From Spirochaetales bacterium (GTDB taxonomy: Bacteria > Spirochaetota > Spirochaetia > DSM-27196 > SLST01), in the NCBI GenBank assembly GCA_028284845.1, contig JANQQY010000284.1, forward strand, positions 1-9,384: a stretch of 9,384 nucleotides of DNA, read 5' to 3'. The notes under the pieces are model-generated. The model did no database searches. It was not told the origin of the DNA and was given only the letters and a program-made list of their open reading frames with translations. The stretch's first letter is position 1. Each line of letters begins with the position of its first letter. Both the position numbers and the translations under genes were made by a program. Of this stretch, positions 1 to 7,317 are shown piece after piece.

Positions 1-1111
1 CTCGTGAGGGAAGAACCGAGATCACCTCCGAAACAGGCAGGTGATTGATATCAAACCGCACATATCTGAGGTCGGAAAGCGGCGTGTCCAGCTCGCTGAT
101 AAAATCAATGACCGGACGAATCGCCTCCTCGCTCCCGGCGAAGATCATTCGGTTCCCAACGGCGTCCAGGCGATAGAGATCGGCACCGGCGAACCCCGGC
201 GGCAGAAGGTTCGGCACTTCGGTGACGGTCAGATTGCGCAGCGTCAGCACTTCGAACTGAAGGAACCGGCGGAGCACACTCCGGCGATCAAGGTCGGTGA
301 GGATGTAGAGATCGTCCTCAACAGAGACATCCAGATTCGCCTGGTCGAGCAGAACGCGAAGCGCATCCGCAAACGGCCGTGGACTCACAAAGAGCCGGTT
401 GATCACACTATCCGACTGGGAGAAGGTGATGTACTGAAGCCCGGCGGCCCGGAACAGTTGGTCGACCACCTCTCGGGAGCGAGCCGACTCCACCTGGAGT
501 CCAAACTGATCGCCCGCTGCAATGATCCACTCCGAAGGCTGCGTCCGCGAGAGCTGTTCCGGCGACGATGGGATACGACGCACGTAGAAGTAGTCGGGCT
601 CTTCAGAGAGCTCAAAATCCGCGAATCGACGAATGACAATCTCTATGGCCGTGGCGACCGGAACGGATTCGGCATTGATGGAGATCTGCTCCGTTGGAAG
701 GGGGTCAAGCAGGATCGTCTTTCCAATCGCACGGCTGAGGGCTTCCAGGTAGATACGAGGCGCGACCGACCTGCCCGCGAGCGATACCGTATCTGAGGCG
801 GAATCGTACTCGGCCAGAACACGGGAAACGACCACTGCGCCGTCACGCTGAATGGCGTAGAGATTCTGCGCCAGGAGGAAGTTGGCAAAAGCATCAGAGA
901 AAGTTGTCTCACTGAAGAAGTAAGTCGCCGAGCCCGTGACCGTTTCATCAGGAAGAATCGTAACATCGCCGATTTCCGCGAGTACCGCGAGAATGTCCAC
1001 AATGCGCTGGTTCTGGAACTCAAGCTCTTGCAGCCGCTGGTCTTCCTGAGCGTACAGCGGCGTTGCTACCGCGACGAGGCAGAGCATCGCGCCAAAGAGT
1101 ATCCGCCGCAT
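1..1111 (-). CDS. Secretin-like outer-membrane protein, N-terminal part (3' end beyond window)
   Basis: This frame is open for 370 codons and has no stop before the left edge. The product starts with a signal peptide (MRRILFGAMLCLVAVATPLYA, probable cleavage after Ala21). Three STN/N0-like modules follow at about 34-97, 104-179 and 199-272, each with the helix, G/D-x-I, LLxxxxL, hydrophobic strand pattern of secretin and TonB short N-terminal domains. A secretin N1-like (KH-fold) module lies at about 283-342, beginning FEVLTLRNLTVTEVPNLL, and another starts near 348. Secretins form the outer-membrane channel of type IV pili and type II secretion; their pore domain would lie outside the window. 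The gene follows a prepilin peptidase with a TGATG stop/start overlap, which fits a pilus or secretion locus. Start ATG 1111 is preferred because AGGAG is 10 bases upstream; ATG 1117 in the same frame is only 4 bases from it. Whether it is PilQ-type or GspD-type cannot be decided here. Confidence 0.8.
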   Translation of the reverse strand, partial: MRRILFGAMLCLVAVATPLYAQEDQRLQELEFQNQRIVDILAVLAEIGDVTILPDETVTGSATYFFSETTFSDAFANFLLAQNLYAIQRDGAVVVSRVLAEYDSASDTVSLAGRSVAPRIYLEALSRAIGKTILLDPLPTEQISINAESVPVATAIEIVIRRFADFELSEEPDYFYVRRIPSSPEQLSRTQPSEWIIAAGDQFGLQVESARSREVVDQLFRAAGLQYITFSQSDSVINRLFVSPRPFADALRVLLDQANLDVSVEDDLYILTDLDRRSVLRRFLQFEVLTLRNLTVTEVPNLLPPGFAGADLYRLDAVGNRMIFAGSEEAIRPVIDFISELDTPLSDLRYVRFDINHLPVSEVISVLPSR

Positions 1112-1587
1112 CACCATGGAGCTCCTGCGAGTATCGATTGCGGAAATACGACTCGGGCGGTCACGGCAAGAAACAGGCCGCCGGCCAAAAATGGAGCAAA
1201 GGGCAACCTGAGCTTGCTCTGCCGCGCGCTTCCCAATGCCGCGAAGGTGACTCCTGCAAAGATGCAGGCGAGCGCAATAGCGATGCTCCAGCCCCACCAC
1301 CCCAATGCAGCCCCAATCAAGGCAGAGTATTTGACATCCCCCAGTCCAAGCTTGCCAGCGGTAAGGAAGCGCGCCAGCAAAAACACAGCCGCACCTCCCA
1401 CCGCGCCGGTGAGCGTCGGCAGCCATGCACGCTCCACGATGAGCCTCAGAAGCACCACCCCCGCAAGAGCCGGAAGCACAATGAGATCAGGAATCCTGAG
1501 GTGTCTTACGTCCGAGATGACAATGGGGATCGATACAAGAATCACGATTGAGGGAGCGATGAGACCGATCAATACCGAGTCGTTCAT
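1111..1587 (-). CDS. Prepilin peptidase (A24 family, short form)
   Basis: This 158-residue polytopic membrane protein is an aspartic endopeptidase of the type that cleaves the leader of type IV prepilins and pseudopilins at the inner membrane. Both catalytic aspartates of the A24 family are visible: Asp26 in SDVRHLRIPD and Asp84 in GLGDVKY, the latter matching the GxGD signature. The C-terminal LPFAPFLAGG (128-137) matches the conserved PFxPFL segment. Hydrophobic segments lie at about 5-25, 36-50, 58-74, 86-118 and 131-147. At 158 residues it contains only the peptidase core and lacks the N-terminal cytoplasmic methyltransferase/zinc domain of full-length PilD/GspO, so it resembles the CpaA/TadV short forms. 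The ATG has only a weak ribosome-binding site (AGGCG). Its TGA overlaps the ATG of the secretin gene by one base, implying coupled translation. Confidence 0.9.
   Translation of the reverse strand: MNDSVLIGLIAPSIVILVSIPIVISDVRHLRIPDLIVLPALAGVVLLRLIVERAWLPTLTGAVGGAAVFLLARFLTAGKLGLGDVKYSALIGAALGWWGWSIAIALACIFAGVTFAALGSARQSKLRLPFAPFLAGGLFLAVTARVVFPQSILAGAPW
1122..1126 (-). promoter_or_regulatory. Ribosome binding site of the secretin gene
   Basis: AGGAG on the minus strand lies 10 bases before ATG 1111 and 4 bases before the in-frame ATG 1117. The spacing favours the downstream ATG, which also overlaps the peptidase TGA as TGATG. Confidence 0.5.
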
Positions 1588-1608
1588 GGATTCGCCTGAC
1601 AGCTGCGG

Positions 1609-1637
1609 AGCCTATGGCGCAAGGCGGTTTGTGTCAA
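1609..1637 (-). promoter_or_regulatory. Candidate sigma70-type promoter of the prepilin peptidase-secretin operon
   Basis: On the minus strand a perfect -35 TTGACA (1632-1637) is followed after 17 bases by TAGGCT (1609-1614), a poor -10 with three of six consensus bases. Transcription would start near 1602, giving a leader of about 15 bases before ATG 1587. The spacing and -35 are good and the -10 is weak. Confidence 0.4.
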
Positions 1638-1898
1638 TGCGCGGGCGCACAGGGCACCGTAAACAATGCTGCTTTGTTGCGTCCGCCACACGATCCTCCA
1701 CCCTGCGAGCGCGGTCGCTGTGATCGATCAGTCCGTCTTTGACCCAACGAGCCCTCTACCTCGTCCGGACGACGGAGAGTGCCGGCGGCGAACCCCTCCG
1801 GTAGGTGATGCGCCGTCTCGCTGAGAGGGACTACAGCGGCGTTATCAGCATCGAACTCCTGCCGCCGCAAGCGGGTGTGGCCCCACGGTCAGAGATTA

Positions 1899-1918
1899 GT
1901 GAGTTCCTCTAGACTCAC
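1899..1918 (-). terminator. Small hairpin after the PPC-repeat lipoprotein gene, possible weak terminator
   Basis: Immediately after the lipoprotein stop, minus-strand GTGAGT pairs perfectly with ACTCAC across an 8-base loop. No U-run follows (TAATCTCT), so it is not a canonical intrinsic terminator. It may stabilise the 3' end or be incidental. Confidence 0.25.
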
Positions 1919-1919
1919 G

Positions 1920-4451
1920 CTAATCCCAGAACAGCAAACGATACCGACCGGTTTCCGCATAGGTTCGCAGATCACCGTTGCTGTCCGTGTATGTCGACCT
2001 CGAGTTATCGCGTTCTACCTTTACGAAGTAGTAGTCGCCTCCGCTCACTGATGAGATCGTATGCTCGATCTTCTCCGACGACTCACCGGTAACGTACGAG
2101 GAGGTGATGACCGTTGGAGTGTCAATCGCGTCCAGGTCCGACTCCGTGACGACCTGATCTGCTGTCACCGAGACAAACTCGGCAGCCGTTAGATCCCAGT
2201 ACGTCAGCCGGAGTGGGATGTTCGGAGTCGTACTCGAGTAGCCCAGGATGAGGATCTCACTCAGTGAGGCAGGGGTCTGGAACCAGTAGAACTCCCAGTC
2301 CGCGGACGGGTCGTTCACTCCGTCCGGCTCACCTCTGGATAGGTAGTTCTTGCGGAATATCGAGTTCCAGACGGTGTCAATCTCGTAGTTCCCAATACTG
2401 CCGGTCCAGTCCAACCGGTTTCGGTTGGAGAAGTCAGTGCCAGGGCTCTGCTGATTCTGGATTCCCAGGTACGGCGTCTCGTCAATGCCAAACGGACTGC
2501 CGGCAATCACGCCGCCACTGGCGTTGATCATGTCCGTCTGAAAATCGTTGTCTGAGGCGCTTGTGTAGGAGCTGTCCTCCTCATCAGGTCCGGCCTGAAC
2601 GGTCACGCGGTAGGCACCCGTCAGTGGGTTATCAGGATAGCTCGCGTTTCTTCTGACGCGGATCCAGAACCGCCTCTCAAGCGAGCTCGGGTTGTGGGGG
2701 TCTCCAAACCATGGCGTCGGGTCGAATGCGGAACTGACAATGGTATCGTCGCTCGCCCACACTTGGCCTTCCGCCACGCTTGCCGACTCGTTCGGCACGA
2801 TATCCGCGCCGTCGTACTCGGATGGGAACACCGCAAACTCCACGACCACCGGTTCGGTGACGCCTTCAGGTTGAGCCTTAATGATGATGTCGTCCCACGG
2901 ATCCTGTACGTCGAACGAAAGCCAATCCGTATCGTCCTCAGGATCTTCTCCCGGCTCTACCGAGTAGATCGTTCTGACCCAGCCGTCAGTCCCGTACGGG
3001 ACCCACGGGACAGCATAGATGTTGCTGCCTTCGTTGTAGAGGGCATACTCGTCCTCCGCCGTGTTTGGGTTGTCCGGCTCGTCGAAGTCATCCGGGCCGT
3101 AGGTGTAGAGCACGGAGTAGTCAAATGACGGGTAGTCTTCGTCGCCAATCACCGGCGTGTCGTTGGTGATCTGTAGGTAGTAGGTCCCCGCCCCGCCGTA
3201 GTTCACGCTATCAGGATCCAGAATGATCCGCTTCGTCGAGTCGAATGCGAACCCGCCCTGGACGCCGGAGCCGCCCGAGTTCTCGAGTCTGAATCCGAAC
3301 ACCGGATTTCGTGAGTCGTCGAAACCCGGGTCTTCCTGGACTTCCACAATGTAGTTGAATCCGTCCTGCACACTCAGCGAGACCCAATCGCGCTCGGTGG
3401 GCTCAAGCGTCCGGCTCTGCACGTTCCCGCGCCCGAGCGGCAGCGGGTTCGCGGCACCGCGACTGTCGTCGTTCTCAAACGCGTCGGCACCCACCGGCGT
3501 AAAGAAGTAGCCAATGTCATAGGGGCCGAGCCCGGAATCCGGGCTCTCAATGCGGAGGTAGTAGGTGCTTCCCCCGGTGAGTCCCTGATACGAGCTGTTG
3601 ATGACTCGCGTGGTGTTCCCGTCGCTGGATGCTCTCGCATTGGTGTCAGTGACGGCGTGGGAGTCCGTCTCATAGAGTGACACTCGGATGTTGTACGCGG
3701 TGGCCTTGATTCGAATCTCGTAGTCGTCGCTGGTCGCCGGCGTGAACCCAAGGTAGCCGACGTCGTCGGCCGCATGAAGATTTCGCGCGGTCTCGTACGT
3801 CCCCTGTGACAACTCGCGAAACGATCCCGGCGAATCGTTCGATGCCTCAAACGCGTCGGCCTCGTAGTTACTTCCATCCTCATACTCGATGACGTAGCTG
3901 TTCCCAACGCTAAGGACGAACTCCTCCTTGAACACGTAGTTCCCGTCTACAATGAGTGGGCCCCCCATGACCTCATCAAGCTCGAATATCGCAGTGTCTT
4001 CCGGGTTGGAAAGGCCGCCGGTAGCTTGTGAGTTCGCGATGAAGCTGGTATCGGAGTTGTCGTCGGTCTCGAGGTCATCGGGAAGACTGTTGTTGAGGTC
4101 GTGAACAAAAAAGAACAGGCCCTGATCCGCCGGGAGGTCGGACCTTGGAATTACGATGCGACCGTTCGAGGTGATCTTGTGGTCGAACAGAAACACGATA
4201 TCGTCCTGTGATGCCGGTGCCGCAAGCGGGACGGGATAGACCGCAATGTAGATGGGAGTGGAATCATTCAGCTCGAAATCGGCGCTGGTGTAACTGAAGT
4301 CGAATCCAATCTCGTCGTCTGAAAACCAGAACACTTCCTCGTAATCGGCGAGAATCCCCGCCCTGAGCTCGGCAACTAGAGGATTCGAGCACGCGGCGAT
4401 CACCGCTGCGATTGCCAGCAGACCGGCCAGTCTGATTGCGTTCTTCATCAT
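1920..4451 (-). CDS. Large acidic lipoprotein with PPC-like repeats
   Basis: The 843-residue product has a lipoprotein signal peptide with lipobox VIAAC (Cys21), so it should be acylated and sorted to the envelope. The mature chain is very rich in Asp, Ser and Tyr and poor in Lys. At least three repeats resemble the bacterial pre-peptidase C-terminal (PPC) beta-sandwich. Each opens with an Asp-x-Phe-Glu/Asp head (DAFEASND at 199, DAFENDDS at 323, DDFDEPDNP at 454), has a DDVGY, RDW or TDW core, and closes with a strand such as TYYLRI or TYYLQI. A diverged fourth unit may occupy about 633-843 (DNDFQTD head, DYYFVKVERD near the end). No protease catalytic domain is visible, so a binding or surface-scaffold role is inferred. 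The ATG follows the TAG of the upstream gene with no gap. ATG 4448 is an alternative start, 6 bases from GAGGAG instead of 3. Confidence 0.8.
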   Translation of the reverse strand: MMKNAIRLAGLLAIAAVIAACSNPLVAELRAGILADYEEVFWFSDDEIGFDFSYTSADFELNDSTPIYIAVYPVPLAAPASQDDIVFLFDHKITSNGRIVIPRSDLPADQGLFFFVHDLNNSLPDDLETDDNSDTSFIANSQATGGLSNPEDTAIFELDEVMGGPLIVDGNYVFKEEFVLSVGNSYVIEYEDGSNYEADAFEASNDSPGSFRELSQGTYETARNLHAADDVGYLGFTPATSDDYEIRIKATAYNIRVSLYETDSHAVTDTNARASSDGNTTRVINSSYQGLTGGSTYYLRIESPDSGLGPYDIGYFFTPVGADAFENDDSRGAANPLPLGRGNVQSRTLEPTERDWVSLSVQDGFNYIVEVQEDPGFDDSRNPVFGFRLENSGGSGVQGGFAFDSTKRIILDPDSVNYGGAGTYYLQITNDTPVIGDEDYPSFDYSVLYTYGPDDFDEPDNPNTAEDEYALYNEGSNIYAVPWVPYGTDGWVRTIYSVEPGEDPEDDTDWLSFDVQDPWDDIIIKAQPEGVTEPVVVEFAVFPSEYDGADIVPNESASVAEGQVWASDDTIVSSAFDPTPWFGDPHNPSSLERRFWIRVRRNASYPDNPLTGAYRVTVQAGPDEEDSSYTSASDNDFQTDMINASGGVIAGSPFGIDETPYLGIQNQQSPGTDFSNRNRLDWTGSIGNYEIDTVWNSIFRKNYLSRGEPDGVNDPSADWEFYWFQTPASLSEILILGYSSTTPNIPLRLTYWDLTAAEFVSVTADQVVTESDLDAIDTPTVITSSYVTGESSEKIEHTISSVSGGDYYFVKVERDNSRSTYTDSNGDLRTYAETGRYRLLFWD

Positions 4452-6527
4452 CTACTCCTCATTCCAGAGAATCTGGCGCCTGTTCTGCGCCGCCGATGCT
4501 CTGGCAGAATCCCGGTTCTCGTTCACGATGTAAGCAAAGTCCTGCACAAGGTCAGGATCAATGATCTCCGCCTGGCGGTAACGGGCCGCCGCGGGAACGT
4601 AGTCCTCGAGGTCGAAGTGAACCCTTGCAAGGCTGATAAGGACCTCAGGGTCATCCTCCCGTACCTCGAATGCTCGCTCGAACATCCTAAAAGCGTTCGA
4701 AAGGTCATCTCGCAGGTAGTATAGGTTGCCCAGATTGACGAGAGACGGCAGGTACTCGCGGTTCGCGATCGCCGCCCTGAACTGATCCTCCGCGTCCTCG
4801 TATCGGCCATACCTGGCGTAAAGCGTGCCCAGCCGGTTCAGCAGGCGCGGGTTTCCATTGCTGGCGGCAATCCGCTCCTGGAGTGCGGCGACCTGAGGAC
4901 CTATCTCGCGGTCGATAAACCGATCCAGCACTTCCTCGTACACTGGAAGAACGACCGTGGTCTGAGGGACCGCAATGTCGACCGCCTCTGAGGCAAAGCC
5001 CGTCGGCGGGAAGGGACGCCACGCCTCTCTGATGGGGAAGAACCCGGCCGTACCCGATGGTTCGTTTTCACGCCATTGCTTGGCACCAACCGACCACGCC
5101 CCCAGGAAGTCCTCCCGGACCAGGGTCGTCTCTACCGGGAACCAGGCTTCCTCATCAATGAAGATGAGGTCCTCCGGACGCGCAAAGGTGCGCTCAGCCT
5201 CACTCTGATCCATGTCCAGAGCGAAGGCCATGTAGATGTGTCCAGGGATGGTCACAAATGCAGTGCGGATGCCCACAGACTCAAGCAACGCCGAGTAGAG
5301 AATGGAGAGATCGTCGCAATCTCCGGTGCGGAAGTCGAGGGACTGCTGCGGGAACTGCAGGTAGTCGATCGCGGCGTCGTCAGCCGAAAGCTCGATGTAT
5401 GACGAGTCGGGATCTATGACGTACTCCATCCCGTGGAGCCTCATCGCCTCGAAGAGCGCCATGCTGATGCGCAGCCTCTCGTTAACCGCGGTGACGCCCT
5501 CCCCTCGAATCGCTGCCGTCACGTTCCTGGCAAATCGGAGGACGGTTGGGTCGTTCGCAGTCACAAAGGCCGCGGCCTTGCGATCATCGTCCCAGGTAAT
5601 GTTGTTCCGATTGAGAATACGAAGGGTCTCCGCGCGGGAGGCCTGGAGGACATCGTCTCCTTCTTCGTAGGAGACGATCACCTCGGACGCGACCGACGTC
5701 CGTTCGGTGATTCCAAGCACGGAGTCCCTGAACAGCGCAAGGATCGGAATGTCCGCGCTCTCTCCCGGTTCCAGCCTGTCAATGGTGGCGCTCAGTTTCG
5801 GGGCATCCATGAACTGGTTCACGAGGAAGCTGATCTGAACATTTGAGATCGGTCGGCGTTCTCCGTTTGTCACTCTGACACTCCCGATTGGCGTCTCGTC
5901 GTAGACCTGGTAGAGCACCGGGAAGACATTGTCGAACTGTGGCGTCTGGATCTCAATGCGGGGAGCCCGGGGGCCGGATGACGCGGATGATGGCACGATT
6001 GACGCGCTCACGAACGCTGTTAATCCTTCCACCAGAGACGTCTCGGAAAAACTGGGACTCGTGACGATCTCACCAACTCCGTACTGATACCCGGCCCCAA
6101 CACCGAGTCTCAACGAGTTTCCGAGCCGGAACTCGAATGCGGCGTCAGCGCCCACCAGTGGATTGATCGCTGAGAGATCGTCGTAGAGCGCGAAGTAGGC
6201 GCCGGCGCCAAGGCCCACCCGAAATGCGCCGATCGTGCCGAGGTCAAGCCTCAGACCGCCATTTACTTCGGCGGTCACCAGACTCAGGCTCGTTTGAACC
6301 GGCGTTGGAAGGAAGTCATACCCGATCCCGCCACCCGCGAAAAGCGGTGACGAGAAGTCGTATGTAGCCGCAAGTTGAGCTCCCCCGCCGATGTTGAAGT
6401 ACGTAGCGCTCTCCCTGAGCGGGACAAACAGGCTAGGTCGTACATCCACGGAGAGCGACTCTTCCTGAGCTGTTCCCACCGCAGCGATAACGAACGTAAG
6501 TACTAACAGAGCGAGCGTCTTCTTCAT
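4452..6527 (-). CDS. Exported barrel-like/transglutaminase-like/TPR protein
   Basis: The 691-residue product begins with a Sec signal peptide (probable cleavage GTA|QE after residue 20). Residues 25-178 alternate Gly/aromatic-rich amphipathic strands, as in small outer-membrane beta-barrels (for example LRLGVGAGYQYGVG). Residues about 190-305 look like an Ig-like sandwich. A transglutaminase-like cysteine-protease fold follows: Cys404 in FRTGDCDDLSILYSALL, His430 in TIPGHIYMAF, and Glu466 in WFPVETT, where most family members have Asp. Three TPRs lie at about 558-591, 592-626 and 627-659. Such folds can cut or cross-link peptides, but the substrate is unknown and the domain may be a non-catalytic binder. 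It is the first gene of a two-gene operon with the PPC-repeat lipoprotein. The ATG is preceded by GGGGGAC at suitable spacing. Each domain is recognisable; the combined function is not known to me. Confidence 0.85.
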   Translation of the reverse strand: MKKTLALLVLTFVIAAVGTAQEESLSVDVRPSLFVPLRESATYFNIGGGAQLAATYDFSSPLFAGGGIGYDFLPTPVQTSLSLVTAEVNGGLRLDLGTIGAFRVGLGAGAYFALYDDLSAINPLVGADAAFEFRLGNSLRLGVGAGYQYGVGEIVTSPSFSETSLVEGLTAFVSASIVPSSASSGPRAPRIEIQTPQFDNVFPVLYQVYDETPIGSVRVTNGERRPISNVQISFLVNQFMDAPKLSATIDRLEPGESADIPILALFRDSVLGITERTSVASEVIVSYEEGDDVLQASRAETLRILNRNNITWDDDRKAAAFVTANDPTVLRFARNVTAAIRGEGVTAVNERLRISMALFEAMRLHGMEYVIDPDSSYIELSADDAAIDYLQFPQQSLDFRTGDCDDLSILYSALLESVGIRTAFVTIPGHIYMAFALDMDQSEAERTFARPEDLIFIDEEAWFPVETTLVREDFLGAWSVGAKQWRENEPSGTAGFFPIREAWRPFPPTGFASEAVDIAVPQTTVVLPVYEEVLDRFIDREIGPQVAALQERIAASNGNPRLLNRLGTLYARYGRYEDAEDQFRAAIANREYLPSLVNLGNLYYLRDDLSNAFRMFERAFEVREDDPEVLISLARVHFDLEDYVPAAARYRQAEIIDPDLVQDFAYIVNENRDSARASAAQNRRQILWNEE
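4455..4460 (-). promoter_or_regulatory. Ribosome binding site inside the end of the upstream gene
   Basis: GAGGAG encodes the last two Glu codons of the transglutaminase/TPR protein and also serves as the Shine-Dalgarno of the lipoprotein gene. It lies 3 bases from ATG 4451 and 6 from ATG 4448. The placement implies translational coupling and makes the second ATG the better-spaced start. Confidence 0.6.
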
Positions 6528-6570
6528 TCAAGTCCCCCGTGCAATTCTTGACCTATCTGCTCAGTTTATC

Positions 6571-6599
6571 AGCATAGCGCAGTCGAGGCGTCGCTTCCA
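6571..6599 (-). promoter_or_regulatory. Weak candidate promoter of the envelope operon
   Basis: On the minus strand TGGAAG (6594-6599) and TATGCT (6571-6576) are separated by 17 bases. The -10 matches four of six consensus positions and the -35 three. The predicted start near 6564 leaves a leader of about 37 bases containing the GGGGGAC ribosome-binding site. Confidence 0.3.
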
Positions 6600-6853
6600 C
6601 GCGCCGTACGGACTCGTGCCATGCGGTGCCATTTACCGATGCGCCGTCTGAACGTCCTGTCTTCGCGCGAATAGAGGCCGTGGTCGAGCCTGCGATCGAT
6701 CCGCCTCCTGGTCACATCGAGCTCATGCGGACGCCCGAACAGTCTCCACCCAGAATGTATCTATCCCGCTGCGTCCGGCAAAATTGGCTGACCGATCCCG
6801 GGCCGTAACGGTGCTCGTCCAAACTGGGCCGGCCGAACGCGCTCGATGCACCA
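6600..6853. other. Non-coding or decayed segment between the envelope operon and the IS3 remnant
   Basis: I see no supported gene. A 60-codon plus-strand frame (6626-6808) and the minus-strand frames lack a ribosome-binding site and family resemblance. The segment includes the 8-base palindrome GGCCGGCC near 6830. It may contain further unrecognised remnant of the mobile element, because the transposase similarity stops at about 6854. Confidence 0.35.
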
Positions 6854-7141
6854 TATGACCTCAGTCTAGAACAGTCCTATGATCGATTCAGTGAGCACAT
6901 TGTCGTAGGAGTCACCAGAGCTTCCAACAGATGGATCCACACCTTCATTGCGAAGTCGCTCGGTGTAGCGAATGCCAAGGTGCCGCCAGTAACGATCGCT
7001 GTAGTGGATCAATCCACCTCGTACCTCACGAGCCCACAAGCCCCGCTCAAGCGCGTCGAAAGTGAGTTCTGTCATCAAAGAAGACGAGACCCGCCACCCG
7101 ACTGATCATTCGGGAGTACAGTTGATGCAGAACGCCACGTA
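6854..7141 (-). mobile_element. IS3-family transposase (OrfB) internal fragment, frameshifted
   Basis: The minus strand encodes a middle piece of an IS3-family DDE integrase. It contains YVAFCIN, then YSRMI, VGWRVSSSLMTELTFDALE, GGLIHYSDR, IRYTERL, VDPSVGSSGDSYDN and LTESIIGL. The second catalytic Asp (in HYSDR) and the catalytic Glu (in LTES) are exactly 35 residues apart, the DD35E spacing of the family. Three defects are visible. One base is missing near 7119-7120, before YSRMI. One extra base lies at 7103, which restores the frame. A TAG at 6866-6868 stands where a Lys codon normally sits before TEV. The first catalytic Asp, the OrfA region and the C-terminus are absent, and no terminal inverted repeat is recognisable. 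It is a dead remnant joined at its upstream end to a truncated VOC gene. Confidence 0.85.
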
Positions 7142-7222
7142 CCCCAAGGCGGCCTCGTCGAAGGCTTTCGCCCGAGATAGGTCGGTCACCGGAACCTCGA
7201 ACCAGTTTACAGCGTTGACCAT
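7142..7222 (-). pseudogene. VOC (glyoxalase/bleomycin-resistance fold) gene, N-terminal remnant
   Basis: From ATG 7222 the first 27 codons read MVNAVNWFEVPVTDLSRAKA then FDEAALG. This matches the first beta-strand and helix of VOC-family metalloenzymes (usual form NWFEIPVTDLxRAKxFYExVLG). At codon 28 the frame passes directly into IS3 transposase sequence and stops at 7106-7108, giving a 38-residue chimera. About 100 residues of a normal VOC protein, including most metal ligands, are missing. A GAGAAG-like ribosome-binding site remains upstream. The gene faced away from the GlxA-like regulator, a common arrangement for a regulator and its target. Assignment rests on only 27 residues, but they are characteristic. 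Confidence 0.7.
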
Positions 7223-7317
7223 AACATCTTCTCTGTGCGGGGCAACAGCATTGTGTATTCTCTGTCCGCGACAAGTGGCGCAAAGGTCAGTTTTAGCGGG
7301 TGATTGCGACAGCGGGA

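Larger units (their letters stand above)
1588..1919. other. Intergenic stretch without a convincing gene
   Basis: About 330 bases separate the envelope operon from the prepilin peptidase. The stretch contains the candidate promoter at 1609-1637 and a small hairpin at 1899-1918. A 78-codon open frame on the minus strand (TTG 1870 to 1634) has no recognisable family and no good ribosome-binding site. Its first 30 or so residues look protein-like, while the rest is rich in Arg, Gly and Ser. I treat it as non-coding or decayed sequence. Confidence 0.4.

Noticed and set aside
41..796. A 251-codon plus-strand open frame over the secretin region.
   Set aside because: The minus strand carries a continuous frame with a signal peptide and secretin modules over the same bases. 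The plus-strand product is charged, shows no family pattern and is an antisense shadow.
1640..1818. Plus-strand pieces resembling a c-di-GMP-I riboswitch (CGCACAGGGCA near 1648 and CTCCGGTAGG near 1796).
   Set aside because: The pieces are about 150 bases apart, the central conserved block between them is missing, and no plus-strand gene follows.
1807..1818. A 12-base sequence, GATGCGCCGTCT, repeated at 6638-6649 on either side of the envelope operon.
   Set aside because: The identity does not extend beyond 12 bases, and a match of this length can arise by chance in GC-rich sequence; it is not evidence of an insertion.
1634..1870. A 78-codon minus-strand frame starting at TTG.
   Set aside because: It has no ribosome-binding site and no recognisable family, low-complexity Arg/Gly/Ser fills its second half, and the candidate promoter of the next gene overlaps its end.
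6626..6808. A 60-codon plus-strand frame between the operon and the IS3 remnant.
   Set aside because: It has no start signal and no family resemblance, and lies in decayed sequence.
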